From positions 1 to 64,000 of the forward strand of contig RDXN01000032.1 of assembly GCA_004292855.1 (NCBI GenBank): DNA of 64,000 bases, written 5' to 3'. Positions 34,123 to 43,320 of the stretch are shown in pieces (position 1 is the first letter of the stretch; every line of letters begins with the position of its first letter). This stretch comes from Cytophagales bacterium. Its GTDB lineage: Bacteria; Bacteroidota; Bacteroidia; Cytophagales; Spirosomataceae. A model generated the notes under the pieces. It was not told the origin of the DNA. It made no database searches and saw only the letters and a list, made by a program, of their open reading frames with translations. Position numbers and translations under genes: made by a program.

Positions 34123-36381
34123 ATGACTCCTAACAAACCCCTCGGCCTGCTTCTGATGCTGGCTTTTTTGTGGCCTGCGTTGGCCCATAGCCAAACCACC
34201 AAACAACGCTTTACCAACCTGCAACAGGGCTTGTTCGCAGGTGGGCAGTTGAGTGGCTCCAACGGCCCCCGCAGCGTGAATTGGATCAACAATGGGCAGG
34301 CGTTCTCGTACCTCGACGGGCAGAACGTGATTAAATCCGTCGACCCTAAAACCGGCTCCGAAACCGTGGTTTTTGACGGTACCCAACTGACCTTCCCGGG
34401 CAGTACGCAGAAGTTCACCTACTCGTCGTTTCAATGGTCGAAAGATTCTAAAAACATTCTGTTTCAGACCAACTTCCGGCCCGTGTACCGGCGGTCGGGC
34501 ATTTCCGATTATTACTCATATTCGGTGGCCGACAAATCGCTGAAACTGGTAGCCAAAGACGCCCAAACCGCCGAACTCTCGCCCGATGGCCAAAAAATCG
34601 GTTACGAACGGGGCGGCAACCTGTTCGTGTTCGATTTTGCCACCCAACACGAAACCCAACTCACCGACGACGCTAAATACGCGTTTTACAATGGTCGGTT
34701 TGGGTGGGTGTACGAAGAGGAATTCGGTCTGGCGCAGGCTTGGGAGTGGTCACCCGATAGCAAGTTTATCGCTTTCTGGCAGTCCGATGAGCGGCAGGTG
34801 CCTATCTATAAAATGACTGATTATAAGGGCTATGACGAAAAGTACGATTCCTTGCCCTACCCCCGCGTGGCCGACGTTAACCCGACCGTACGGATTGGAG
34901 TGATCGAAATTGCCAACAAGGCAAAGCATTGGATGAACGTGCCCGGCTCAACCTTGCGCATTGAAGATGGCTACATTCCACGCATTTACTGGACGAACGT
35001 TGAAGGGCAGTTGGCTATTATGCACCTGAACCGCAAGCAAAACCACCTCCGGCTGTTCATGGCCAACGGGCGCACGGGTGAGGCCAAACAAGTAATGGAG
35101 GAAACCGCCAAAACCTGGGTCGACGTGTTCGACTTTTTCGCGGGCATTAACCACCTTATGTACTTTCCGGCGGGCACGAACGAGTTTTATTGGCTTTCGG
35201 ACCGCGATGGGTTCGCGCACCTGTACCGTTATGATTATTCGGGCAAATTGCTGAACTCCGTGACAGCGGGCGGCTGGGAGGTGACCTATGTGCATCACAT
35301 CGACGCAAAAAACCACAAAGTCTATTATACCTCAACCGAAGTTTCGCCCCTCGAACGGCACTTGTTTGTAATCGACACCGACGGCAAGAACAAACGCCGA
35401 CTGACCCAAACAGCCGGTCGGCACACTATAAATCTGGCTCCGGCAACTTCGGACCGTGGCGACGGACCGCAGAAAGGTAACGGCCTGTATTACATTGACC
35501 GGTATTCCAACACCACTACCCCCACGCAAGTGGAGTTATGGGACACGAAAGGGACCAAAATTAAATCGCTCGAAACCAACGCCCGCGTGACTGAATACGT
35601 GAGCAAAAATGCTTTTTCGGGGAAAGAGTTGGTGAACTTTACCACGTCGGACGGGCAGAAGATTGACATTTCAATTATCAAACCCGCTGATTTTGACCCC
35701 GCCAAAAAATACCCCGTCATGCTCGATATTTACGGTGGCCCCGGTGCCCAGTCGGTGTATAACGACTACAGCACAAGCGGCTGGCACCAATACCTGGCAC
35801 AGCAGGGCTACGTAATTGTGAGCGTGAACAACCGGGGCAGCGGGGGTTACGGACGCGATTTTGAGAAGATCGTCTATGAGCAACTCGGCAAATACGAAAG
35901 CCTCGACTTTGCCGAAACGGCCAGATATCTTGGCAAACAACCCTGGGTCGATGCGGGCCGCATGGCTATTCGCGGCCACAGCTACGGCGGGTACATGAGC
36001 AGCTACACGATGCTCACCCACCCCGGCGTTTTCAAGGTTGCATTGGTGGGTGCCCCCGTCACCGACTGGCGTTTATACGACAGCATCTACACCGAACGCT
36101 ACATGGGGTTGTTGCCCGAAAACGAGGCCAAATACACCGCTTCGTCGGTAACAACCTACGCTAAAAATCTGGCTGGTAAAATGTTCATTGCGCACTCCAC
36201 AATGGACGAAAACGTACACGTACGCAATACCTTCCAGCTTATGAATGCCCTTGAGGATGCGGGTAAAGACGCTGACCTGCGTATTTACCCGCCGGGGGCA
36301 CATGGAGTCGCCTATAACTCAGCGAGCTACGTGCTGTTGCATCAGCAATACACCGAGTATTTAGGGCAGCATTTAAAGTAA
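34123..36381 (+). CDS. S9B dipeptidyl peptidase IV-like protease
   Basis: Exported serine exopeptidase of 752 residues removing N-terminal X-Pro dipeptides. The ATG at 34123 gives a signal peptide ending near ALAHSQ. The beta-propeller contains VYEEEFGLAQAWEWSPD, the glutamate pair that binds the substrate N-terminus. The alpha/beta-hydrolase domain has Ser620 (GHSYGGYMS), Asp695 (STMDENVHV) and His727 (GAHGV). The frame opens further upstream to 34084, but that part overlaps the -7-like element. Confidence 0.95.
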   Translation: MTPNKPLGLLLMLAFLWPALAHSQTTKQRFTNLQQGLFAGGQLSGSNGPRSVNWINNGQAFSYLDGQNVIKSVDPKTGSETVVFDGTQLTFPGSTQKFTYSSFQWSKDSKNILFQTNFRPVYRRSGISDYYSYSVADKSLKLVAKDAQTAELSPDGQKIGYERGGNLFVFDFATQHETQLTDDAKYAFYNGRFGWVYEEEFGLAQAWEWSPDSKFIAFWQSDERQVPIYKMTDYKGYDEKYDSLPYPRVADVNPTVRIGVIEIANKAKHWMNVPGSTLRIEDGYIPRIYWTNVEGQLAIMHLNRKQNHLRLFMANGRTGEAKQVMEETAKTWVDVFDFFAGINHLMYFPAGTNEFYWLSDRDGFAHLYRYDYSGKLLNSVTAGGWEVTYVHHIDAKNHKVYYTSTEVSPLERHLFVIDTDGKNKRRLTQTAGRHTINLAPATSDRGDGPQKGNGLYYIDRYSNTTTPTQVELWDTKGTKIKSLETNARVTEYVSKNAFSGKELVNFTTSDGQKIDISIIKPADFDPAKKYPVMLDIYGGPGAQSVYNDYSTSGWHQYLAQQGYVIVSVNNRGSGGYGRDFEKIVYEQLGKYESLDFAETARYLGKQPWVDAGRMAIRGHSYGGYMSSYTMLTHPGVFKVALVGAPVTDWRLYDSIYTERYMGLLPENEAKYTASSVTTYAKNLAGKMFIAHSTMDENVHVRNTFQLMNALEDAGKDADLRIYPPGAHGVAYNSASYVLLHQQYTEYLGQHLK

Positions 36382-36530
36382 TTTTGCCGTTCGCTCAAAA
36401 GTTGACCGGTTATACACTGTTTCTTACCTAATTGTGAGGATAATTCGTGTTCGAATTCAATTAATTTGCTTTCGTCATTGAACGCTTACCACTAACCTTT
36501 CTCATTTACAAAGTAGCTCAGTCAATAACC
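36382..36530. other. Intergenic stretch, nothing recognised
   Basis: No open frame, tRNA-like fold or clear promoter was found between the DPP-IV stop and its terminator. Confidence 0.5.
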
Positions 36531-36564
36531 AAAAACGGACCACTAATCAGTGGTCCGTTTTTTT
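36531..36564 (+). terminator. Intrinsic terminator after the DPP-IV gene
   Basis: Perfect stem ACGGACCACT/AGTGGTCCGT with flanking A and T runs, so it could work on both strands. It stands 150 bp after the stop codon. Confidence 0.85.
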
Positions 36565-36577
36565 ATGGAATTACCAC

Positions 36578-36650
36578 TACCCCCAACCCCCTAAAGGGGG
36601 CTAGGGTTGGGCGTAATCAAGCTTTAGCCCCCTTTAGGGGGTTGGGGGTA
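36578..36650. repeat. Perfect 25-bp inverted repeat
   Basis: Arms at 36578-36602 and 36626-36650 are exact complements (TACCCCCAACCCCCTAAAGG..). They flank a 23-bp loop, and the repeat ends 7 bp before the peroxiredoxin stop. Confidence 0.95.
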
Positions 36651-36657
36651 AAATTAG

Positions 36658-37293
36658 CTACTTATTAGGCTGTGGTGTTTTGCGGAGATACGGCTTCACA
36701 AACGTCACACCCTTCGGGAATTTCTCGTCCAGTTGATCGTTCGGGACGGCGGGCGTGACAATCACATCGTCGCCATCCTCCCAATCGGCGGGAGTCGCCA
36801 CCTGGTAGTTGGCCGTTAGTTGGAGCGAGTCGATCACGCGCAATAACTCGTTAAAATTACGACCTGTCGAAGCGGGGTAGGTCAACGTCAGCTTGATCTT
36901 CTTGTCGGGGCCAATCACAAACACCGACCGCACGGTTGCTTTCTCGCTTGCGTTGGGATGAATCATATCGTAGAGTTCGGCCACCTTCCGGTCGGGGTCG
37001 GCAATAATGGGGAAGTTCACCTCCGAACCGGTCACGTCCTTGATGTCGGGCGTCCACCGATTGTGCGACTCCAGGTCGTCGACACTCACTGCGATTACCT
37101 TCACGTCGCGTTTGGCAAAGTCATCTTTCATCAGGGCCGTACGGCCTAATTCAGTAGTACAAACGGGCGTAAAATCGGCGGGGTGTGAGAAAAACATGCC
37201 CCACGAATCGCCTAGCCATTCATGAAAACGGATGGGGCCTTGCGTGGTTTCGGCGTCAAAATCAGGGGCAATATCTCCTAAGCGAAGTGACAT
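36658..37293 (-). CDS. Prx6-type (1-Cys) peroxiredoxin
   Basis: Thiol peroxidase of 211 residues reducing hydrogen peroxide and organic peroxides. The peroxidatic Cys45 lies in HPADFTPVCTTELG. The Prx6 C-terminal domain (VATPADWEDGDDVIVTPAV) is present, and no resolving cysteine is seen. Cytoplasmic, with no signal peptide. A 25-bp inverted repeat follows its stop. No regulator gene is adjacent apart from the NarL-type pair upstream on the same strand. Confidence 0.95.
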   Translation of the reverse strand: MSLRLGDIAPDFDAETTQGPIRFHEWLGDSWGMFFSHPADFTPVCTTELGRTALMKDDFAKRDVKVIAVSVDDLESHNRWTPDIKDVTGSEVNFPIIADPDRKVAELYDMIHPNASEKATVRSVFVIGPDKKIKLTLTYPASTGRNFNELLRVIDSLQLTANYQVATPADWEDGDDVIVTPAVPNDQLDEKFPKGVTFVKPYLRKTPQPNK

Positions 37294-37312
37294 AGTTGTA
37301 GTTGGTTAAACG

Positions 37313-37987
37313 TTATAACAACTTCTCTTCCACAGCCGTCTTGACGAGTTCGGCAGCATTACGCACCTGTAGCCGACGCATCATGTTGGCCCGATGGTTG
37401 TCCACTGTCCGAACGCTCAACTGTAGCTTTTCGGCAATTTCGCGGCTGCTCATACCCTCGACAAGATATTGCAGAATCTCTTTCTCTTTCTTGGACAGCT
37501 TCGACCGACGGGGCTTAACAGACGCCGTTTTGTCCGTCTTTTTTAGTTGCTGCATGTAGCCGTTAAGAATTATCGTGGCTACGGGCGAGCTATAGTATTT
37601 CTCTCCCGTTGCTACGGTTCGTATGGCCTTTACCATCTCATCCGACGAGGTGTCTTTCAGGATGTAGCCGCTAGCCCCGGCCTCCACCGACCGCAAGATG
37701 TAATCTTCGTTGTTATGCATCGACAGCATCAGCACCCGAACCTGCTTATGCTGTTTGGCGATGGTCTGTGCCGTTTGAATGCCCGACATACCGGGCAGCG
37801 ATATATCGAGCAGCACCACATCGGGGCGGTTGGTCTCGGCATCGCTTTTTTTCAGTTTCTCCAGGGCTTCCTCGCCACTTGTTGCCTCCTCGACAATCTG
37901 GAAATCTTCAACTTGTTCGAGTAGCAATCGGATGCCGTCCCGAACGATGGCGTGGTCATCGACCAGCATTAATCGTATCGTGTTCAT
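37313..37987 (-). CDS. NarL/LuxR-family response regulator
   Basis: Response regulator of 224 residues. The receiver has the acidic pair in LVDDH, Asp61 in LLDISLPG and Lys in LKDTS. The C-terminal LuxR-type helix-turn-helix is LSKKEKEILQYLVEGMSSREIAEKL. The start is the ATG at 37987; the frame runs on to 38122, but that lies within the kinase gene. It overlaps the kinase 3' end by 32 bp, so the pair is cotranscribed. Targets are unknown. Confidence 0.95.
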   Translation of the reverse strand: MNTIRLMLVDDHAIVRDGIRLLLEQVEDFQIVEEATSGEEALEKLKKSDAETNRPDVVLLDISLPGMSGIQTAQTIAKQHKQVRVLMLSMHNNEDYILRSVEAGASGYILKDTSSDEMVKAIRTVATGEKYYSSPVATIILNGYMQQLKKTDKTASVKPRRSKLSKKEKEILQYLVEGMSSREIAEKLQLSVRTVDNHRANMMRRLQVRNAAELVKTAVEEKLL

Positions 37988-39494
37988 ACGCTGAATATTG
38001 TACTTGGTAGGGAATGCTGACAAATAGTTTGGTGCCTTTACCCGGTGCTGATCGAATCTTGAAACGACCATTGAGCAATTTTGTTCGTTCCTGCATGTTG
38101 TGGATACCCTGCGAGGGGCCATACGGTTCTTTCAGCCGCTGTATCGAAAACCCATTCCCGTCATCTGTGACGACCAAATGTAGGTAGTTTTCTCGTTCAA
38201 TCAAGTCAATACTTATCTGCGAGGGTTTTCCGTGCCGAATGGCGTTGGTAACGGCTTCCTGCGTGATTCGATACAGCGAAATTTCGACTTGTCGGTCCAG
38301 CCGCCCCGTGGGCAGGTTGGTCTCAAATCGAATGTCGGAAGCAGGCCCAGTGCCCTTTAGCTGATTCGCAACGGCGGTTTCGGCCAGCATTTTTAAAGCC
38401 GGAATAATCCCAAAATCGCTCAGCACGCTGGGCATCAGATCGTTGGATATGCTCCGGGTTTCGCTGATCGTTTGGGCAATCAGATCCTTGAGCAATTGCA
38501 GGCGTTTACGGGTCAGTGGATCTTCGGTGCCGGCCGAACGATTCAGGTGTGTTTCGAACCCTTCAACTTGCAATTTGATCCCTGTGAGCATCTGCCCCAG
38601 GCCATCGTGTAACTCACGCGAGAGCCGTTTTCGTTCTTCTTCCTGCCCTGCAATGAGCGATGATGCCCGGAGCTTTTGCTCGCTAATTTCCTGCTGATGC
38701 TGTTGCTTGGTGGCCTGAAACAACCGTTGCCGGGCCTCATGCAGGGAGCGATTCAGCCGCACCAGTTTGCGGTTAGCCTCACCAGTGGTGTTTTCGGCAG
38801 CAATGAGCTGATCAATGGTCTGGTTTAGTTGCCCAATGGCGGGCCGGAACACCAGGAAGCTAATCAGTAGTACGACCGTTAGCATGAGGCAATAAAACGC
38901 CAGTTCGAGCCATTGGAGCAGGTTGATCTGCACCCGAATATCAGCATTGTATTGTTGAACTACCTGATCAAGTTTCTCTAAAAACGATTTTTGGCTCGAA
39001 ACCAACTGCTTAAAAGCCAGATTACCCACCGACGCGCGCACCTCAACAGGGGTTTTGAACGAGAGGATTGTTCGGGTTGATCGGCTTAAGGTGGCATAAA
39101 AAGGCAGCACATTGGCGTACAGTCGTTCAACCTCCGACCTATTCGTGACCCGGATATCGGTTTCGGATACCCGCCCTACCCGGCTTTGTGTATGACTTGC
39201 CTCAAACTGAGTAAATAGCCGTTTCAACTCGTTATGACTTGCCTGGAAGTCGGCGAGTTGGGTGGCCTGACGGAGCTGCAATGCTTTACTCAGAATTTGC
39301 CCGCTTTGATGTCGTTGCAACGAAGCCAACCGGATAACCTGCACCATTTTCTGAATGGTGTTCAGGCGGTACTGACTCGCAACCTGTCCCAGCGTGAGTA
39401 GTAGGGCCAAAATAACCACCGCCGTCGAGTAAAGGCGGTGCAATCGGAACGGAGTGTGGTTCGTTTGGTGTTTATAATCGACGGCTGTTTCCAA
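37956..39494 (-). CDS. NarX-type sensor histidine kinase
   Basis: HisKA_3 family kinase of 512 residues. TM helices at about 24-40 and 197-220 flank a periplasmic all-helical sensor region of about 155 residues, which could be a four-helix bundle like the NarX sensor. The dimerisation helix has SRELHDGLGQMLTGIKLQ with the phospho-acceptor His. The ATPase domain shows the DGNGFS motif and APGKGTKLFVSIP at the end. It is the partner of the overlapping regulator gene downstream. Confidence 0.94.
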   Translation of the reverse strand: METAVDYKHQTNHTPFRLHRLYSTAVVILALLLTLGQVASQYRLNTIQKMVQVIRLASLQRHQSGQILSKALQLRQATQLADFQASHNELKRLFTQFEASHTQSRVGRVSETDIRVTNRSEVERLYANVLPFYATLSRSTRTILSFKTPVEVRASVGNLAFKQLVSSQKSFLEKLDQVVQQYNADIRVQINLLQWLELAFYCLMLTVVLLISFLVFRPAIGQLNQTIDQLIAAENTTGEANRKLVRLNRSLHEARQRLFQATKQQHQQEISEQKLRASSLIAGQEEERKRLSRELHDGLGQMLTGIKLQVEGFETHLNRSAGTEDPLTRKRLQLLKDLIAQTISETRSISNDLMPSVLSDFGIIPALKMLAETAVANQLKGTGPASDIRFETNLPTGRLDRQVEISLYRITQEAVTNAIRHGKPSQISIDLIERENYLHLVVTDDGNGFSIQRLKEPYGPSQGIHNMQERTKLLNGRFKIRSAPGKGTKLFVSIPYQVQYSAYEHDTINAGR

Positions 39495-39623
39495 ACAAAA
39501 GTGAATAGGGCATAGTCTGAACTGTAGTCACTACTTATTTCAGACTGTTTTGGTTGAACTGTGTGCGAGTAAATGTAATGAATATGTAATTTTACCTGTC
39601 ATACAAACTGATAATCTTATCCA

Positions 39624-40073
39624 ATGAAGCGATTGCTGCTTTTTCCGGTTTTTCTGAGTGTCTTTTTTCTGGCCTTTGTTCCGGCGGCTGAACCCGTTAA
39701 ACTTACATGGGAAGCCCTGCGTGATGTTACATTCAAAAAGAAGTGGTATGCCGAAGAATCGGTCTATATGCTTTATCCCACATTTGGGCCGAGTGTGCAG
39801 AAATTAAATGGTAAGCCCGTTGAACTAACAGGTTACGTATTGCCGGTCGACTTGGAGTCGAACCTGTACGTGCTGTCGGCGTTTCCATACAGTGCCTGTT
39901 TTTTTTGTGGCGGTGCTGGTCCTGAGTCGGTTGTGTCGCTGAAGTTTAAGAAAGCGGGCCGTAAGTTTAAGACCGACGAACGCCGGACGTTCCGGGGAAC
40001 GCTCAAACTTAATGCCGACAATATTTACGAGTTGAACTACATACTGGCCGATGCCGAGATGCTCGATCAATAG
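39624..40073 (+). CDS. Secreted DUF3299-like protein
   Basis: Protein of 149 residues with a signal peptide (about 1-21). The segment LNGKPVELTGYVLPVDLES followed by SAFPYSACFFCGGAGPESVV resembles DUF3299, where a cysteine-containing loop may bind metal or redox groups. The FFCGGA motif is the striking feature. Function unknown. It is flanked by the kinase gene (divergent) and tRNA-Ala. Confidence 0.7.
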   Translation: MKRLLLFPVFLSVFFLAFVPAAEPVKLTWEALRDVTFKKKWYAEESVYMLYPTFGPSVQKLNGKPVELTGYVLPVDLESNLYVLSAFPYSACFFCGGAGPESVVSLKFKKAGRKFKTDERRTFRGTLKLNADNIYELNYILADAEMLDQ

Positions 40074-40100
40074 TCCCGAAAAGTTTTTTTAACGCTTTTC

Positions 40101-40131
40101 TTGACAAACGAACCGGATTTATGCAGTTTTG
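40101..40131 (+). promoter_or_regulatory. Promoter of tRNA-Ala
   Basis: TTG at 40101-40103 with a 20-bp spacer to CAGTTTTG, one mismatch from TAnnTTTG. The layout and spacing are the same as for tRNA-Ser. Confidence 0.65.
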
Positions 40132-40163
40132 CACCCGCAACAGAGAAACACTGCGGCAGTTCT

Positions 40164-40237
40164 GGGGGATTAGCTCAGTTGGCTAGAGCGCTACAATGGC
40201 ATTGTAGAGGCCATCGGTTCGAATCCGATATTCTCCA
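40164..40237 (+). tRNA. tRNA-Ala(GGC)
   Basis: A 74-nt tRNA. The acceptor stem includes the G3:U70 pair that identifies alanine tRNAs. The anticodon loop ATGGCAT gives GGC. The T loop is TTCGAAT and the discriminator is A. CCA is not encoded. Confidence 0.97.
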
Positions 40238-40243
40238 CTCCCT

Positions 40244-40270
40244 AAAAGCTACCAATGGTAGCTTTTTTTA
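40244..40270 (+). terminator. Intrinsic terminator after tRNA-Ala
   Basis: AAAGCTACC/GGTAGCTTT stem with a short loop and a T run, 7 bp after the tRNA. Confidence 0.9.
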
Positions 40271-40285
40271 TTTGCCCGAATATCC

Positions 40286-40293
40286 TAGCTTTG
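40286..40293 (+). promoter_or_regulatory. -7 element of the GIY-YIG gene
   Basis: TAGCTTTG fits TAnnTTTG exactly and lies 19 bp before the ATG. The T run of the preceding terminator sits at the -33 position. Confidence 0.55.
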
Positions 40294-40312
40294 AGGTGCA
40301 TCCGAGATACTT

Positions 40313-40567
40313 ATGCATACCGTTTATATTATTTACAGCCCTTCCCTTGACCAGTATTATATTGGTCAGGCTAAAGACCTTCGTATTGCTCTTTGGCAAC
40401 ATAACGCTAAGGCAGTTCCGGCCACCGCTGAGGGTAAGCCGTGGGAGATAAAATACCAGCGCACGTTCGAAACCCGCCGGGAATCGTCGTCGCTGGAAAT
40501 GAAGCTCAAATACCGAACCCCCGATCAATGGGAGGAGTTTTTTACCCCCGAGATTGTGGAAAAGTAA
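40313..40567 (+). CDS. Small GIY-YIG nuclease-fold protein
   Basis: Protein of 84 residues. VYIIYSPSLDQYYIGQAKDL is the GIY-YIG core, with the basic residue usually near RL..H represented by RIALWQHN. The end, SSLEMKLKYRTPDQWEEF, also fits small UPF0213-like members. A final ELK/EIK catalytic pattern is only approximate. Such stand-alone proteins may act on DNA ends, but the role is unknown. It lies just after tRNA-Ala with its own promoter and a strong terminator. Confidence 0.75.
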   Translation: MHTVYIIYSPSLDQYYIGQAKDLRIALWQHNAKAVPATAEGKPWEIKYQRTFETRRESSSLEMKLKYRTPDQWEEFFTPEIVEK

Positions 40568-40599
40568 CAAAAAAACCGCCATCATCAGGCGGTTTTTTT
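40568..40599. terminator. Bidirectional terminator
   Basis: AACCGCC-ATCATCA-GGCGGTT hairpin flanked by A and T runs. It serves both the GIY-YIG gene (plus) and the NlpC/P60 gene (minus). Confidence 0.9.
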
Positions 40600-40603
40600 G
40601 TCG

Positions 40604-41155
40604 TCAGAACGGTCTCAATGCCTTTACAAAACGTCCCTTAAAATAGGTCGAGTAGAGATTGTCTTCGCGCACACCCCGCGAGGAGGACGCATGAATAAAG
40701 CGGATGTCGCTATCGTAGTTACGAACTTCAGTCACGATGGCCGCGTGCGAAACATAACCCGACTTGCCTTTATCGGGCACGAAAAACAGCAAATCGCCGG
40801 GTCGAATGGCGTTGACTTCCACTTCGTACCCCACCTCCGATTGCTGCCAGGAAACCCGGGGCATTTTCAGACCCACGCTGCTAAAAACATTCGCAATCAA
40901 CCCCGAACAGTCAATGCCTGTGCGGGTGTTGCCCCCCGACCGGTAGGGCGTGCCGGTGTATGTACGAGCCTCGCGCACAATTTGGCCCGCAAAGGTCTTC
41001 TGGTACGTTTTGGCATCGACCACGCGGCCCCCAACCCCCGATGGTTTTGGGGCGGGTTTACGGGCTGTTGGGGGTGCGGGCGACGACGATGGCCCGAAAA
41101 TAGAGCAGGAAGAACTGAAAATGAGCAGAAAGAGAAGGGCAAAGGAACGATTCAT
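40604..41155 (-). CDS. C40 (NlpC/P60) lipoprotein peptidase
   Basis: Cell-wall hydrolase of 183 residues. The lipoprotein signal ends at Cys17 (FSSSCS) and a proline-rich linker follows. The NlpC/P60 domain has the catalytic Cys83 in TGIDCSGL and His in VSHAAIV. The family cleaves D-Glu-mDAP or similar peptide bonds. The start is the only ATG that keeps the signal peptide. It lies 1 bp after the tex stop and may be cotranscribed with tex. Confidence 0.93.
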   Translation of the reverse strand: MNRSFALLFLLIFSSSCSIFGPSSSPAPPTARKPAPKPSGVGGRVVDAKTYQKTFAGQIVREARTYTGTPYRSGGNTRTGIDCSGLIANVFSSVGLKMPRVSWQQSEVGYEVEVNAIRPGDLLFFVPDKGKSGYVSHAAIVTEVRNYDSDIRFIHASSSRGVREDNLYSTYFKGRFVKALRPF

Positions 41156-41156
41156 A

Positions 41157-43301
41157 TCAAATATTCTTCATGGTCAAGGCAATGCGTTTACGGGCTAAAT
41201 CCACTTCCGTAACGCGTACTCTCACTTTTTGGTACACCTTGACTACCTCGCGCGGGTCTTTTACAAACTGGTTAGCTAGTTGTGAAACGTGTACCAGTCC
41301 ATCTTGCTTCACACCGATATCGACAAACGCGCCGAAGGCCGTCACGTTCGTCACGACGCCGTCGAGAACCATGCCCTCGTGCAGATCGTTCATCGTTTTT
41401 ACGCGCTCGTCGAACGAAAACACCGAGAGTTGCTCGCGGGGGTCGCGGCCCGGCTTGTCGAGTTCGGCCACAATGTCGCGCAGGGTGGGCAGGCCTACGG
41501 TGGTTGATACGTAGCGTTCGGGGCGGATCTGCTTGCGGAGGTCAGGTTTGCGAATCAGGTCGGCTACGGTTGTGTTGAGATCGGAGGCCATACGCTCCAC
41601 CAACTCGTAACGTTCGGGGTGAACCGCGCTGTTGTCGAGGGGGTGTTTGCCCCCGTCGATTCGCAGGAAGCCCGCACACTGCTCGTAGGCTTTCGGGCCA
41701 AGCCGAGGGACTTTCTTGAGTTGATCGCGGCTTTTGAACGGGCCATTCTCTGCCCGGAACTGCACGATATTCTGCGCCAACTGCGGTCCCAGCCCCGACA
41801 CGTAGCGTAACAAGTGCGCACTCGCCGTGTTCAGAGCCACCCCAACGGAGTTCACGCAACTCATTACCACGTCGTCGAGGCTGCTTTTGAGAGCGTTTTG
41901 CTCTACGTCGTGCTGATACTGCCCCACGCCAATGGATTTCGGATCGATTTTGACTAATTCGGCTAGTGGGTCCATCAACCGCCGACCAATGCTGATGGCC
42001 CCGCGCACGGTCACGTCTTTGTTGGGGAACTCCTCGCGGGCCACATCGGAAGCCGAATAGACTGACGCACCCTGTTCGCTGACCACGAAAATAGCCACAC
42101 TGGCATCCAGACCTAGCCCACGCACGAAAGACTCGGTTTCGCGCCCGCCCGTGCCGTTTCCAATCGCGATGGCTTCAATTTGGTGTTGTTTCACCAGTCG
42201 GCGGACGTTCTCGGCGGCCTGCTGTTTCTGCCCTTCCGATAAGAACAGGTGTAACAAGGTATCGGTGAGCAAGTTACCTTGTGCGTCGATCACCACCGTT
42301 TTGCAGCCGGTCCGGTAGCCGGGGTCAATCGCCAACACACGCTTTTGGCCCAATGGTGGACTTAACAACAATTGGCGCAGGTTGTCGGCAAAAATCTTGA
42401 TGGCTTCCAGGTCGGCTTTGGCCTTCGACTTGTTGTCGAACTCGGTTTCGATGGAGGGTTTGAGCAATCGCTTGTAGCTGTCGCGGATGGCGAGGGCCAC
42501 CTGATCTTTGCTGGCGGGCAACCGATGCGTCGGACCGCCCGTCAGAAACTGCCGGTCGAGCCGTTCGATGGCGGCTTCTTCGTCGGGGCTGATGCTGACG
42601 CTCAAAAAACCTTCGGCCTCACCCCGTCGAATGGCCAACAGGCGGTGGGAGGGAACCCGCCGGAGGGCCTCAGCAAAATCGTAATAGTCTTTGAACTTGA
42701 TGCCGTCCTCTTCTTTGCCTTTTTTAACCACCGACTTGACAATGGCCTCCCGCTCGAACAGGTTGCGGATGCGTTGGCGGGCGTCGGCGTCTTCGCTCAC
42801 ACGCTCGGCCATAATGTCGCGGGCACCTTGCAGGGCATCGGCTATGGTTGGCACCAAATCGGTCAGGAACCGTTGGGCGGCCCGTTCGGGGTTGGCCTCG
42901 GTTTGGGCGAAAATCACGTTTGCCAGTGGTTCGAGGCCGCGTTCGATGGCAATGGTGGCGCGGGTTTTGCGCTTCTGTTTGTAGGGCAGGTAGAGGTCTT
43001 CCAACTCGGTCATGGAGTCGGCGGCTTCGATCTTTTTCTGGAGTTCGGGGGTGAGTTTGCCCTGTTCGCGGATAGATTTCAGGATGGCCTCGCGCCGTTT
43101 GTCGAGTTCCTGTAGGCGAGCATAGGTATCGCGGATGGCCGTAATCTGCACCTCGTCCAGTCCGTTGGTGGCTTCTTTACGGTATCGGGAAATGAAAGGA
43201 ACAGTGGCTCCACCGTCCAAAAGTTCAATCGTGTTGGCAACCTGCCGGGGTTGTAAGTTCAATAATCCGGCAATGCGTCCGTCGTACGTTGTGGGGTTCA
43301 T
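41157..43301 (-). CDS. tex: Tex-family S1 RNA-binding transcription accessory protein
   Basis: Cytoplasmic protein of 714 residues. It has an N-terminal helical domain, a YqgF-like nuclease-fold domain around VLAIDPGYRTGCKTVVID, helix-hairpin-helix modules (LRYVSGLGPQLAQNIVQFR), and a C-terminal S1 domain (GVVTNVTAFGAFVDIGVKQDGL). Tex relatives bind RNA and influence transcription and stress tolerance; the mechanism is not settled. Length is a little short of some family members because the N-terminal part is compact. Confidence 0.96.
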   Translation of the reverse strand: MNPTTYDGRIAGLLNLQPRQVANTIELLDGGATVPFISRYRKEATNGLDEVQITAIRDTYARLQELDKRREAILKSIREQGKLTPELQKKIEAADSMTELEDLYLPYKQKRKTRATIAIERGLEPLANVIFAQTEANPERAAQRFLTDLVPTIADALQGARDIMAERVSEDADARQRIRNLFEREAIVKSVVKKGKEEDGIKFKDYYDFAEALRRVPSHRLLAIRRGEAEGFLSVSISPDEEAAIERLDRQFLTGGPTHRLPASKDQVALAIRDSYKRLLKPSIETEFDNKSKAKADLEAIKIFADNLRQLLLSPPLGQKRVLAIDPGYRTGCKTVVIDAQGNLLTDTLLHLFLSEGQKQQAAENVRRLVKQHQIEAIAIGNGTGGRETESFVRGLGLDASVAIFVVSEQGASVYSASDVAREEFPNKDVTVRGAISIGRRLMDPLAELVKIDPKSIGVGQYQHDVEQNALKSSLDDVVMSCVNSVGVALNTASAHLLRYVSGLGPQLAQNIVQFRAENGPFKSRDQLKKVPRLGPKAYEQCAGFLRIDGGKHPLDNSAVHPERYELVERMASDLNTTVADLIRKPDLRKQIRPERYVSTTVGLPTLRDIVAELDKPGRDPREQLSVFSFDERVKTMNDLHEGMVLDGVVTNVTAFGAFVDIGVKQDGLVHVSQLANQFVKDPREVVKVYQKVRVRVTEVDLARKRIALTMKNI

Positions 43302-43320
43302 AAAAGGGCAATTCTACTAA

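Noticed and set aside
42372-43115. 247-residue plus-strand frame inside tex
   Set aside because: Shadow of tex. It has no recognisable motif.
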